Shown: positions 21,130-33,360, numbered from the stretch's first letter. The stretch: 41,634 nucleotides of DNA from Prorocentrum cordatum (GCA_963575745.1 CAUYUJ010015281.1:301406-343039); one strand, 5' to 3'. The notes: generated by a model from the letters alone, not told the origin. Numbers and translations: made by a program.

Positions 21130-21817
21130 CACATCGTCGTCGCTGAAGAGGCCCCTGTCACCGACGGAGTGGTCGTCGGACGAGGGCGAGGAATCGGACC
21201 CGAACAACGAATCCGCAAGCCCATCATAATCACTATTTCCAGAGAGAACGCCCTCGTCAGCTGGAGCATCGTCTGGCTTCGCACAGCCATCGCGCTCTGC
21301 CTCTTTCTCCAGAGCGGCAACAATCTCTCTTACATCCGCAGCGTCACCACCACCCTCATCTGGCGGCCCGCCGTCGTCTGCATTCTCGCCATCCTGATCC
21401 TCCAGTGACATGGCAGGGTCAGCAGTGCCACCTCTGCGGCGCTTGGAGCCGCCAGACTTCCATATCGTCATCTGTTTCCGCTTGGAAAACTTCAGCGGCC
21501 AAAACTGCACATCGGTATCATCCAAAGGCCTTGCAGTAACAACGTTGTAACACCAATCGCCCTTCGGAATGGGGTCGTCGATGATCACATAAAGCTTAAC
21601 ATCGAAAGTCATATTGGGGTCGAGTTCGGTCATGAGCTCGTGAAGGACAATTTGCGTTGGCGTGGAACGAACAACGATCTTATGGTCGGGCTCTGTCCGA
21701 ACGAGGGACAATTCTGTCAACGATGGGCCCATGGGACTGAAATACATATGCAACCAATGGAAATAATTCACATATGTAGTAAAAGTGTCCTCTCCCTCTG
21801 GGAAAGAACCATCTATC
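21130..21817 (-). CDS. Cluster C, middle exon: folded N-part and acidic linker
   Basis: The exon starts after the acceptor CATTTTAG|G (21818-21825). The frame reads IDGSFPEGEDTFTTYVNYFH and then a beta-rich segment (HKIVVRSTPTQIVLHEL, FDVKLYVIIDDPIPKGD), a basic patch (GGSKRRRGG) that may be a nuclear signal, and a long Asp/Glu/Gly/Ser stretch ending SDDDVDVQ. The right edge is uncertain; a GT donor near 21130 keeps phase with the downstream exon. No known catalytic motif is seen. The acidic tail followed by a Pro-rich linker in the next exon suggests a flexible hinge between two folded parts. Confidence 0.6.
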
Positions 21818-21989
21818 CTAAAATGTAGCTTTCATCAAACAGAGCTCGAGCTTGGGACTTCGCAGGGCACAGTTATGTCATCAATTTTGCAATGAACGCA
21901 TTGGTCATATTTTCCCCGACCTTTCCACTCTCCGTGCAAATGCAACATCAGAGTTGCCGGCACCGCGGCCCAGGAGGCGTCGTCTCCCC

Positions 21990-22280
21990 TTCGATGGCCT
22001 GCGCAGGATCCCGTTCGACAATGGAAGACCGCACACGAATATTGCTATCCACTTCATCCAAAAATGAGCGAACGGACTGCGCCTTATTGTGTTTCGTGCA
22101 GTAGGCCAACACGCGTGCAGCCAACTTGCCATCAGGGAACGACACCTCACACTCGTCTGTAAATGCGGACGAACCATTAACTCCTTCGAGGGGGAAAAAA
22201 CATGGTTTGGTGTTGACCTCGTCAACACCAACCCCCAACACTGCGAAACAACCGCTGGCATCGGCGCCGACGGCTGCTGG
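21990..22280 (-). CDS. Cluster C, upstream exon: unnamed
   Basis: This open frame reads FAVLGVGVDEVNTKPCFFP, then KLAARVLAYCTKHNKAQSVR, then a segment ending near ERDPAQAIEGE. Both edges are approximate; CCCAG or TCCAG acceptors occur just above 22265 and several GC/GT donors below 22000. Codon use and hydrophobic patterning support coding, and position and strand place it 5' of the middle exon of cluster C. No motif or family is recognised. Confidence 0.45.
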
Positions 22281-22289
22281 AACTGGGCC

Positions 22290-25200
22290 CACCCCCCGCT
22301 TGCAAGGGCGACAGAATGCTTAGAGGCAAAGGCGCAGGGGCACCACGCGAACGCAGATCGGCGTTACACCACAAGTCTTCACGTGGGTGAACGGCGCCCC
22401 CCCGCCCTGCGGCCCCGGTTTTCCGCGCCATCCGCGGCCCCCCCTTCGAAAGGATCGGACAAACCAAGGCCAATCACTAAAACAAGTAATTGCATGGAAT
22501 CGCAGGAAGCGATAAGCCGATTATTTTGCAACTGCGGGCCAACCCCGAGCAACGCGCCCTGTTAAGTTAAAGGGCGGATGCATGACACGTGGAGAACGGC
22601 AAATTCTCTTCCAAACCCTTCCTCGATGCGTCGCGGCACCGCCCGCAGCATTCGCGCGGCAGTTGCATGTGGGGATAACTGCGCACACCATACCACAATG
22701 CACATGTTATGTTGTGCCCTTTCTGACGCACATACGCAGATGACGCTCGCGCTCCCTTAAATGCACTTACACGAGTGAAACGACGATCGGCGCGCGCGCC
22801 TGTCGGTGAACACCCCGACGCCATCATGAACAGCAACGAAACTGTTAAACGCTCCCCGCCCCCCCCTCCCCCCCCCCCCCACACGCGCGCGCGGATGCAA
22901 CGACGCTCAATGCGGGCGCGCGCGCGCCGATGCGCCGCGCGGCCCTTCAGCGAGCAAATGCAAGGCCCAACCGCCCTGCGAACCGACGCGCGATTGCAAG
23001 TGCGAGAATGATGAGCTGGCGACGCTGCACCGACGATTGCCGCCTCGGCACGTCAGAACCAAATGCGCTAGGTGGCGCCCGCGCGCGCGACGCGTCCAAG
23101 AGCAAATGCGCGACCTATCAACCCGGCGCCGAAAGTTTTCCCTGCGACGAGACATCGTCATCATTGACGCCCGAAAGGCTTCCAACACAAAGACACGAAT
23201 CACAGCATGTACCCGCTTGTGCACCAATCGCGCCAGCGTTCCATTTCCGTCGGCGAATTCGAAACCGCGCCCCCGCGCGAAGGATGGGAGGGACAAAGAG
23301 GACGACGACGGCACATGCAAAACGGAGATGCGCGCGCGGAATAGGAACGAAGGGCACGGTTAACGCGAACGCGGAAACATAGCGAACAAGTAAGCGGACG
23401 AGTGGCGCAGGACGAAGAGGCGAAACGGGGGGCGCAAGGAAAATGAAACGCGCGCCGCCGCGTCGCCGCCCCAGTCCGAAACCGTGCGGCTCTGCTCGAG
23501 CTCTGCGAGCGCAGTGCCGCAACAAGCAAGCAACGTGCCCCGCGCGACGTTTGCAATGCGAGTCAGGCTGCAGAGCTCAAGTGCAAGGGCGTACGTTCGA
23601 GCGCAAGCGGCGCGCCGCGATGGTAAACTTTGGTCCGCGCCACCGCACATGCCTCTTTAATGCCGCCGACGCCGCGCTGGTGCAATGGCGCGGCCCGATG
23701 GCAGGGCGCTCCGCCGCGACTGCCGCGAGGGCCTTACGATAATAGCACGGCGGCGAAACAATTTCGCTTGCCGACGGGGCGCGCGGCCAGCGCCGTGCAA
23801 GCGCCGCGAAGGCATCGCCCCCTACCCGAAGCGCCAGCCCCTCGACGCGGCAACGCCACCAAATACTTTGCCAAAAAACGGCTGACAATTCCACCCGTGG
23901 CCGCCCGTCCCCGCCGACCCCGCGCAACCGCCGAACGCGGAGCGCGTGCCGCGCGACGCAAATGCGCACCGCGTCGCAACCCAGCGCAAGCCCCGCGAAG
24001 CGCTCAGAGAAAGCGTCGGTGCTCGCAGCAGCAGGCGTCGCATTGCCAATTAAGGCAGACGTAGCGCCGCCCGCGCTTGTCTCAGACAAGGCACTGAGCG
24101 CGAGCGAGGCAACCCAATCCTGCGAACAGTCACGCGCAGCTGACTGCTGGGTATTGTGCGAAACTCATGTCGGCGCTAACCCTCGGCCGACACAGTCGCC
24201 CTGGCGCGCCGACAATGGCGCGCCCGCCATCGCAGCGACGCCGCCCCCAAGCGGTGCGTTTCATCGGCGCGCGAGCCGCTCGTTGCATGACGGGCCAGTC
24301 GGCGGTGGAGCACGTTACCTCGACAGTTCGCAGATCGCTGCGCCGCGCGCTTCCTTGCCGACGCCGCTGGCGCTGCTCTGACAGGCGCCCGCGCGACGCA
24401 TTACTGGGCCAACGTTCTAAAGTCACCGAGGCCGCGACAATGCGGGAAGCCTTCTAAGCGCGAGGCGCTCCGATATCGTCTGCGACGCTGCGCTGCGGCG
24501 CGTCGCGTCGCCCGCGCGCGCCAGCACGGCCCATCGCGACGAAAAGAGCCGTCCGATCGTATCGCCCGCGGCCGCCGAGGCCCTATGCGCGCCGCGGATG
24601 CTGGCGCAATGCGGCGTGCTCGCGTAGCCGAGCGGCCGCCGTTAGCGCGCAACGCAACAAATACGTCGCGGGCCATTGCGCGCGCAGAACGCCATCGGGC
24701 GTCGTATCAGACGTACCCAAGCATGGGCAGAGGCGCAAAACACAATGTGCGTTTGCCGCCATTGAAACATATGCGACGCTGTAGCTGAACCCGCCGCTGG
24801 CGGAAACCCTGTGCGAATGTGATCCGTTGCGCCCTTTGGCCCGCGGGGCGCAACCTGGCGGCCGCTGGCCGAATTTCGCGCGCAACTGCCCCCTGGACGA
24901 AGAAGGTCGCCAAAGGCTATGCCGAGGAGGCCAATTCGACTCTTGAAATGCATGCGCCTGTGGAGGATTCGCCATGCTACGCGGCCGGTGCGGCTCGAAC
25001 CGAGGCGGCGGCTTCGATCGAACAACCAGAGCTGCATGGGGCGCGCGATGGCGCCCGTCAACCAGTAAGCGCCGCGCGCTCCCCACCCCTGCCGCGCCCG
25101 AAATGGCGATGACTCGGCGCGCCCACGTTGGCCGACGAACCAGGGGCGGTGGTCGTAGCCGCCGTCAGTGCCAGCGGTGGCGCAATAGCCGCACTTCCTG

Positions 25201-26500
25201 GCGACGCTAGTCTCAATGGGCTGCGCGACGCCACCGTCACCCCCTCGACGTTCGAGCGAAGCGCTGCCGCCAGGCGCGCGAAAACGCGCTTGCGGTCGCC
25301 GACGGCGCGGCCGACAAGGACGCCGCGCACCGCAGCGCGCGCGGCCGAACGAACGACCGACAAGGCAAACGCATCGCGCGAAGCGCAACGACGAGCCATT
25401 CTTTCGCGGGCGCTCTGCGCGCGAAAGAACGCTAGCGCAGCGTTGGCGGGGGCGGGCGGGCGAAACGCGCGAAGATTCTTTGCGCGGCGCCGCCGCCGAC
25501 GCGATGGCGCGCGCCGCTTTGGTCTGAGCGCCGCAGGGCGCGCGCAGACGCGCCAGCGGGCCCGCCGGCACGAAAAAAGAAAATCGCTATGACTCGCAGC
25601 GGCGATCTGGGCGGGAAGCGTCTGCGAACGCGCGCCGCCATGCGACGCCGCAGTGACAGGCGCTGCGAAAACGTGCCATGTAACTAAATCCACGACGCAT
25701 CGCCGCTGGCGCGCCGAGTGGCCGCCCAAGCTGGCAATCGCACCCCCTGCCCCGACTGCGCGGGCGACAAGCGAAGAGAACAACCCATATTTGATATCGC
25801 CCACCACTTGAAATGCGAATATAACCGCCCGAATGCCTCGCGTTCTGCTTGGCCCGACATCGCGCCGTTGTTGAGGAGCACATCTTGTTCGCGACCATGG
25901 GCGTAAAAGGCACGCCTGCGCCGCCGCCCTCGTTCGTTGCGAACTGAGCCAGCTGCTGGGCAAGCCCGCGCCGCGTCTGGTAGCAAGGCGCGCCAGTCGC
26001 GCGCAAATTGAGCTGCCGACGCCGCGGGTCACGCACTGCTCTTCCACGGCCCCTATTCTTGAGAAGAGCCACTTGAACGCTTGACTGGCGCTCGCTGGCA
26101 CGTCGCCCAACCACGCCCCGAACGCCGCCGCGCAAGCCGCGCTGGCCTCGACCGCGCCGATCACGTAAATGGCTGGCGAGCGCTGCAAATATCTGCCACA
26201 TGCGTCCTTCTTGAGCGCGCCCGCGCCAGGCGCAGGCCGCCGCGCTCCAAACCCTAGCCAACGACCTTCTGACCAGAGGGCTGTTCGGACCACGCGCTTG
26301 GCGATGCCATCCCGTCATGAAACGTCCACGGCCACCACGGCGGAAACCGAACTGCCCTCCAACTTAGCCGACGATCCCCCCCTTGATCGGCTGAGTGTTG
26401 CCGATGCGACACCTTGCGGTGTAACGCACGAAGGACGGCGGACGCCGTCATGCCATAGTGCCAGAAGCGCACGCTAACGAACGCTTAGGCAGACCAAATC
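22290..26500. other. Very GC- and CpG-rich stretch, possibly with decayed minus-strand exons
   Basis: The sequence is packed with GCGC and CGCG and several GGCGCGCC sites. A minus-strand piece at about 26000-26230 reads SPAIYVIGAVEASAACAAAF and could be an exon remnant; others near 24.0 kb (SALIGNATPAAASTDAFSER) are weaker. None has convincing splice signals, so I do not annotate a gene. A C run is at about 22859-22880. Confidence 0.3.
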
Positions 26501-27130
26501 AGACTGCGACGAACTGCGGACGCACATTCTTGCCATAAACAGACGACGCGCACAGGCTTTACGATGTGACTGCGTGGGATGAGCGCAAAAGACAGCGATG
26601 CAGACATGAACGACTTGCAAGGAACGAACATGCCATCGGTGACGGCGGCGACGAACTGGGCGCGCGTTGGTAACGCCAAGCGAGGTCGACCTTGATTTAG
26701 GCATATGGCATGCGCAAACAATGCCGACACTGTCTGTTAATTTCGGGGGGAAAAAAAAGGTGAAACAACGGCGAATGGGGTCGCGACCCGCTGCTGCTCG
26801 GGCGCGCGGGCGCGCGGGGGCGCGAGAGAGGAAACGCGCGCGCGCCCCCCCATGAAATCCTGAATTACCAGCGCGAAGCGCACCCCCACGCCAATCCGCC
26901 ATGTAACCTCACCGAAGAGGATTGGCCCGATCACGCAGGATCAACGCATACTAGTGAAGGCGGCGGTGCTAAAACCGCCGCACCACGACAATGAAGGACG
27001 GATGCCCGCGTTACTGATGGCGAAACGGAGAGCGCGGAATCGGCGTTGCGGACCCCAGGGCCTTTCGAAACATACCAACATATCCAATGCATAGGATGTG
27101 TGTTTTCTTCTGGTGGCTGCAGTCCTCAAT
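26500..27130. other. Spacer, no gene seen
   Basis: This is mixed-composition sequence between the GC-rich block and the ATCC-type repeat arrays. There is a small run GGGGGGAAAAAAAAGG at 26745-26760. I see no supportable gene. Confidence 0.35.
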
Positions 27131-27135
27131 CAGCC

Positions 27136-27600
27136 CTAACACGCCCTTAAGACATCCCGCAGACATCCCTCAGACATCCCTCAGATATCCCTCTGACATC
27201 CCTGATGCACCCCTAAGACATCCATAAAGCATCCCTAAGCCATCTCTGAAATAACCCCTTAGGACATCCCTAAGGCATCACCAAACCATCCATCAGACAT
27301 CTCTGGCACATCCGTAAGACACCCCTAAGACACCCCTCAGATACCCCTAAGGCACCCCGAAAACAACCCGAAGACATCCCGATGACGTCCCTAAGACATC
27401 CCTCATGCATCCCTACGACGTCCCTGAAACACTCCTAACGCATTGCAAAGGCAGCCACTGAGACACCCCGGCGACACCATAATACACCCCTCGGACATCG
27501 CTAAGGCACCCCCCCCAAGACACCCCCAAGACAACCCTAATACATCCTAAGGCATCCCCAAAGGAAGTCCTAAGACATACCCAGTGAACCTCTAAGGCGC
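27136..27600. repeat. Degenerate CCCTAAGACATCC array, left arm
   Basis: About 460 bp of loosely repeated units of roughly 10-15 bp, based on CCCTAAGACATC with many substitutions. It has the reverse orientation to the much longer array at 27850-30022. Confidence 0.85.
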
Positions 27601-27624
27601 CCACTCGGCGTATTACCGATACAG

Positions 27625-27837
27625 CTACACAAGTTCATTGGTTCTCTCGGTGGGACACAGGTGTCCCCTGACACTTTGCGAGCCACAAGAACATCTTGAT
27701 GTTTGGGCGAGTCGCATTAGCTCGGGGATGGAATTGCTCGCGTAGGGGAGAGGTCGCCCACGGTTGCGCTCGTCGCCAGGGGCAGTCGAGAGCGCGAGAG
27801 CGCCGACGATCATGTCGCTGGTGAGGACAGAGAGCCA
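27625..27837 (-). CDS. Possible cluster D exon between two inverted repeat arrays
   Basis: This is the only complex sequence between the two ATCC-type arrays. On the minus strand it is open and reads WLSVLTSDMIVGALALS, then PYASNSIPELMRLAQTS, then a Cys-containing stretch. Possible acceptors are AAG|C at 27844 or CAG|T at 27838. The donor is not resolved. It is the expected place for the next exon after 30187 if the repeat arrays are introns. It could instead be unrelated unique sequence. No motif is recognised. Confidence 0.35.
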   Translation of the reverse strand, partial: WLSVLTSDMIVGALALSTAPGDERNRGRPLPYASNSIPELMRLAQTSRCSCGSQSVRGHLCPTERTNELV

Positions 27838-27849
27838 CTGATGCTTCAG

Positions 27850-30022
27850 GTGTGTCTTGGGGATGTCCTATGAATGTCTACGGGGTGTCTCATGGATGTC
27901 TGAGGTGCGCCTTGGAAAATATATTACACATGTATGAGGGATGTCTTAAGGATGCCTTGGAGATGTCTCCGGGCTGCCTTAGGGGTGCATCATGGATGTC
28001 TTAAGCATATGCTACGGCTGTCCTAGGGGTCTCTTAAGGATGACTTACGAGTGTTTAGGTTTGTCTTAGGAGCGAGTTAAGGATGTGTGAGGGATGCTTT
28101 AGGGGTGCCTTGCTGATGACCTAGGGGTATCGTAGGGGCAACCTAGGGATGCCGCAGGGGTGGGCTTAGGGATGCCTTCAGGATGCTTTTGCTGTGCCTT
28201 ACGGATGTCTTAGGGATGCCTTAGGGGCGTCTTAGGGGTGTGTCACGGGCGTCATAGGAGTAGATTGGTGATGCATTGGGGGTGTATGGGGACGGGGTCT
28301 TAGGAATGCCTTGGGGATGTATTAGGGGTGTCTTAAGGATGCCTTAGGGATGCCGTAGGCATGCCGTGGGCATACATTAGGGATGTCGTAAACAAAAAAA
28401 CAGTGGCGCCTGAGGGATGCATCAGGGATGTCAGAGGGATGTCCTGGAGATGTCTTAGGGATGTCTTAGGTGTTGCCTTGGAGAGGTCATAGGGTTGCCT
28501 CGTGGATGTCCTAGGGATGTTTTAAGGAATGATGCTGGACGCCTAGAGGGTGTCTGAGGGATGCCTTAGGGATGCCCCAGGAGCGCATTGGGAATGTCTT
28601 TGGAATGACCCAGACATGTCACAGGGATGTCTTACGGATGTCTTGGGGATGTCTTCGGGGTATATCGGCTGTGTCTTCTAAAGGTATTAGGTGTATCGTC
28701 TGCTTTTCGTAGGAACAGCTTATGGATGCACCATGGATGTCCTAGGGCTGTCTTAGGGATGTCTTCGGGGTACATCAGAAATGTCTTAAGGACGCCTTCG
28801 GGTTTCATTAAGGATGTCTCGGGGATGGTGTAAGGATGTCTTCGGCTGGCCTTAGGCATGCCTTCGGGGTGTCTGAGGTTTGTCTTAGGGGCGCCTTAGA
28901 GATGACTTAAGGATGTCTTCGGAGCTCTTAGGGGTGACTTAGGGATGCCTTTGGAATCTCTTAGGAGTATCGTCGGGATGACTCAGAGAGGTCTTAGGGA
29001 TGTCTTAGGGGTGTCTTAAGGATGTCGCAGGTATGCCTCAGGGATATCTTAGGGATGTCCTGGTGATGTCTTAGGGGTGCCTGGCAGGTGGATTAAGGAG
29101 AAATAGGGGCGCCTTAGGGTTCCTTGGGGATGTCTCGGGGGTGTCTGAAGGGTGTCCGAAGAAGGTCTCGTGAGTGCCCTTGGGATGCTCCAGGGGTGTC
29201 TGAAGTGAGTCGTGCGGGTGCCGTAGGGATGTATGAGGGACGTATTAAGAATGGTGTCAGGGTCTCTTGGGCTTGTTCCAGGTGCGTCTTAAGGACGCCT
29301 TCTGGATGTACTGGGGATGTCTTAAGTTTGTCTGGTGATGGTTTAAGGATGTCCTGGGGATGTCTTAGGGATGTCTGAAGGATGCCTTTGAGATGTCTTA
29401 CGGATGTCTTACGCATGTTTTAAGGGTGTCTGCTGGATGGTTTTGGTATGTCTTCACGGTGCCCTGGGGGGTGTCTTAAGGATGTCTTAGGGGTGTCCCA
29501 GGGACGCCTTTGGAATGCATTCGGGATGTCTTACGGATGTCTGAGGGATGTGCCAGGGATGCCTTAAGGATATAGTAGGGATTATCGTAGGACTGCCTTC
29601 GGGATGTTTCAGGCGCGTCTTTGGCATGCTTTGGAGGTGCCTTATGGGTATCACATGGTTGCGTTTGGGATGTTCCAGGGGCGTCTTAGGGATGTCTGAC
29701 GGATGTCTTAGGGGTGCATTAGGGAAGTCTTGGGAGTGTCTGAGGGATGGCTTGGGGAGGTCTTAGGACGGCCCCAGGTGCATTTCAAGGATGTTTCGGA
29801 GATGTCTTAGGGATGTCTTAGGGGCGTCTTAGGGGTGTCTTCGGGAAGTCGAAGGGATGTCTGAGGGATGCATGAGGGGTGCCTTCGGGATGTCCTAGGG
29901 ATGCTTGGGTGATGTTTATGAATGCCGCAGGGATGTCTCAAGGATGTCTTAGTGATGTCTCAAGGGTATCTTAGGGATGTATCGGGCATGTCTGAGGAAT
30001 GCCCTAAGGATGCCTTAGGGGT
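27850..30022. repeat. Degenerate GGATGTCTTAGGG array, right arm, about 2.2 kb
   Basis: These are loosely repeated units of GGATGTCTTA/GGGATGCCTTAG with strong divergence between copies. The orientation is opposite to the array at 27136-27600. It would lie in a single intron of cluster D. Confidence 0.88.
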
Positions 30023-30186
30023 ACATTTCGCGCACCGAACCGCAATACGGACACATGAGAAAACCTAGCGTTAGCATCGATGTGGCGTCGCTTACGCGCG
30101 CAATGCACAACGCAGCTATATCGCAACATGCGGTCGGATCGTTGATGGACGGGCTGGGGCTAGAGCAACTGACATAGCCTGAAAAC

Positions 30187-30362
30187 CTGTAGCGCAACAT
30201 CGAACACCAATGGCACTGTGACATGACGAAGGGCTCGGGTGGGAAGTGAGGCCAGCGCGTGCGCCACATCGAGGCATTCGATTGGGCGCCAGGCCAACGG
30301 GCGCAACAACTCAGAAGCCGACCAACCACTCCGAATCGAAGTTTGACGACGACACGGGCCAA
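30187..30362 (-). CDS. Cluster D, exon 2: short helical exon
   Basis: This 176-bp exon lies between the acceptor GGGGCTTTTAG|T (30363) and the donor CTACAG|GT (30186). The best frame reads RQTSIRSGWSASELLRPLAW, then VAHALASLPTRALRHVTVPL, an amphipathic Leu/Ala-rich pattern. It fits phase 1 from the previous exon if that exon ends at GGAC|GTGGG (30642). Two other frames are partly open, but their peptides look less protein-like. Function is unknown. Confidence 0.5.
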
Positions 30363-30641
30363 CTAAAAGCCCCAAGCGGCCGAAGCGGAAGACCAATGCC
30401 AGGGGCGCGCTCTCCTGATGAAACCCTTACCCCTCGGATAATAGAGGAAAACGTCACCGTGGCCTTTGGAATGTAAAAGTTGCAAGAGAAAACGATGATG
30501 GAACGAGGGGGGCGACGGGGTGAAGAACGGACATTGGCCTGGCGTGGTTGCAGGGAGGGGATGCCGGAACTCTGAACATATGTTGCGAACGAGACGGCAG
30601 CACGAAAGAAACAAATTGGAAGGAGGGATTTGGGCGCCCAC

Positions 30642-32626
30642 GTCCTCCGACGAACTCCTGCAGCGGGCAAGGCAGCGCCAGCTGCAGCGAACTGGTAATA
30701 GCATCATCCTGCTCCCTGCGGTGCCGCCGCAACTGCTCGGCGCCTCTCTCGAGGCGCCGCAATCGCAGCTCCGCCCCCAGACGCGAGGCTGTTTTAGAAG
30801 AGGCCACGCTGCGCCCCGCGGCTTCGACAGCCGAGTCAACGCGCGCCAAAGACTGCGAAGCATCAGGATCCGCGTCGCCGCCAGCAGCTCTCGTAGACTC
30901 GAGCTCGTTCAACTCGGCCTCGCGCCGCTGCCGCGCCAATATCTTCGCAACCCTGCGGCGCAGGGTAGCAGTGGCATTGAACCAAACACCCTTGTTCTCC
31001 TCAGCCTCCCGTCGGAGATTGCGCTTCTCCTCTGGGATCAACTCGCGAAACTTCTGCGCACAAAGACTCCAATCTTTATAATCAGCAGCGTGCTTGGAAA
31101 TAAAGTACCTCAGCAGATGCACAGCGCGGGCCCTCCCGCGCGACCTCAGAGTCCTGTTCGCGGCACCATCGGCTGGGGCACCGAGAACTCCCTCGTCGGT
31201 GCCATCGCCAGCCGCAACGCCGTCTGAATGCTTAGACGGCCTCTTCAATACGCCATAATCTACAAGAAATTTCCCCACGAATGCGCTCAGCTCGTCCCGC
31301 GCGTACCTGGAAGAACCAATCAACCAATCAGCATTCGCATTCTCTATCCTCTGATGGTGCGTGTGGTGGGATGCCTGCAACAAACGTCGACGGATCCTCC
31401 CGTTGCTCAGCTCTTCGTGTGCGATATCGATTGTCGCATCCCTGGCAATCGAGAGCAACACCATCAACGCCTCGGTGCCTAACAAATCGTCTCGCGTCGG
31501 ATATTTGCCAAGCGACCAAGCACTGAACACATCGAGGCTGCACGGGTGATGCTCGGCCACGTCCACAATAGAATCGACGCGACCCTCGGGGTCATCCAAA
31601 AGCGCAAACAACAAGTAAGGACATGTTCTATGCACACCACGCGCCATCACGTCATAGACGACCGCCTTACTCCTGAGAATAAGCCGAAACGCAAGAGCAG
31701 AAAAAAAACCATTGAGACTCCTCGGGTGTACTGCCTCCCGCCGCGCACTGTTATTCAATGCGTCCTCTGCCTCGTCATAAAACATCCTCTCGTAAACATC
31801 CAGCGCCGCATTCACCAAGGGGCACTGCCGACGAAGAGGACTTTTGGGATCAAATTTGCCGCGGCCTGGAAGCTGATTCTCTGAAGCTCTCTGGTCTATC
31901 TCCCATTTCAACCCACTCTGTGTCATGTAATGCCCCAAGAGGGACTGCAGCATTTGAACAGAAACCTTGACCACTGGAAACGCGAAAATATGAACATCGA
32001 CAATCAAACTTGCACCTGCAACCCTGTGCGCTTTATTATGCTTGCGAATGGCATCCATGTCAGCATTGCTCTGTTTCTTATCAGCCCCGAGCTCGTCATT
32101 GTCTCCGACAACTTTCTTCTGTTTCTCAGTGGGCCCAGGGCCTCGATAAGACGACGTGGACATGGCATTCGCGCGCCGCTCCGCGTCAGCAGTGAACTCC
32201 CCCTGGGGGTCAAGCCATCGCATATATGCTTTGGACGCGACGCCATGCACAGCGTCTACAAAAACAAATATCCGACAACGCCTCAGACGTCCCAGTCCAA
32301 CTTTTCCCGTTGAAAACCCCCGGCGGTTCCGGGGCCAACGAAAACAGAATGTCCCAGGACAGTTTCTGGATGGCATGGTGAATCGTGTTGTCACCGCCCC
32401 AACCCACATCAATCTCAATGGCGCCCCTGTTCCTCCAGTCACCCCGAAGAGTGCTCTCGAGCGTCACCCAGCGCAACTTGCACCTGGCAGTGTTATCGAG
32501 ATATTGCCGACACACAGCAGAACGGTATGCACGCGCATCTGCTGAGGACAAGCCCCGACGAACGTCAGCATACTCAATCAACACATCAACAATTGCCTGC
32601 CGAAACAAACTCATGGCACCTGTGGC
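30642..32626 (-). CDS. Cluster D, exon 1: about 660-codon unnamed protein segment with HMG-box-like tail
   Basis: The exon starts after the strong acceptor GTCTCTTCAG|G (32627) and ends probably at GGAC|GT (30641). One base shift occurs in a T5 run near 32265; both flanking frames are clearly coding. The first part contains IEIDVGWGGDNTIHHAI and, before the shift, PGVFNGKSWTGTSEAL. The middle is mainly helical. The last 200 residues are Arg/Ala-rich, and one stretch (LLRYFISKHA, then KFRELIPEEKRNLRREAEEN) resembles helices 1-2 of an HMG box. I associate this architecture with an abundant unnamed dinoflagellate protein family; DNA binding is inference. No promoter or start codon is fixed: upstream exons must lie beyond 32.63 kb or have been lost. 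Confidence 0.65.
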
Positions 32627-32699
32627 CTGAAGAGACAGCGCAAACCGAACCCGCTCGCATTTGGAAATGCGGAGGCGCGAGAACCTATCCCCCTCTCAT

Positions 32700-32733
<34 letters not shown>

Positions 32734-33360
32734 CCTTGCTTCTCCCTTCGGGGGCGGGCCCGACCCCTCCTCATGCCCAGCGCTGAAGGACTGGGCGGTG
32801 CGCGGGCGGCAGGCGCAATGACGCGCAAGACGGCCAGGGATGCCTACGCCTAAGGTCGACCGCGCCACGCGCTCAGAAACGCGACTGGCTGCGCGCCAAA
32901 CCAGCCGAAGATGGCTCCAAAACTGCTCCAGATGGCCCCAAGACTGCGCCAAAACGGCACCACGCGGCAGCACTGATCGGCAAAGGCGCCAACAAGGGCG
33001 CATCATAGTTTCGCGCCCTTACAAATGCACGCCATGCATTCATGCCACATGCGAGGCCCCAGACACCGACTGAAACAACAAGGCGGCCCCGAGCAGATCG
33101 CCAGACAGACCCCTGCATGGTAGACGACCAATGCCCTGATCAACAAAGCAAGACCCATGGGGCGCGCCCTACTGGACCACGCGCGGTTAGCAGTAACGGA
33201 CGCGCGCTGCGCAGGCATAGCATGGAAAACAACCTGCGCTGCGACTGGCCGACGGGCCCCGCGGCAAAGCCAACCCGACCCCTCAGGCGCCCAGAAACCG
33301 AATGCATGCCAGAGAAGCCCAAGACACATATTCGCACCTACGTCATACTTAAACGGTTTC
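32627..33360. other. Spacer with (TA)n microsatellite
   Basis: A perfect TA dinucleotide run of about 14 units spans 32699-32727, at the 5' side of cluster D exon 1. The rest up to 33360 has no supportable gene; the minus-strand frame at 33003-33329 lacks splice support and protein-like pattern. Confidence 0.5.

Noticed and set aside
27136-30022. Telomeric repeat (CCCTAA-like)
   Set aside because: CCCTAA occurs only within longer degenerate units and not as a regular hexamer or heptamer tract.
30015-30362. A 115-codon minus-strand frame with several Cys (CHWC, CPYCG) as a zinc protein
   Set aside because: It overlaps the exon 30187-30362 in another frame. The splice phases and amphipathic pattern favour the other frame.
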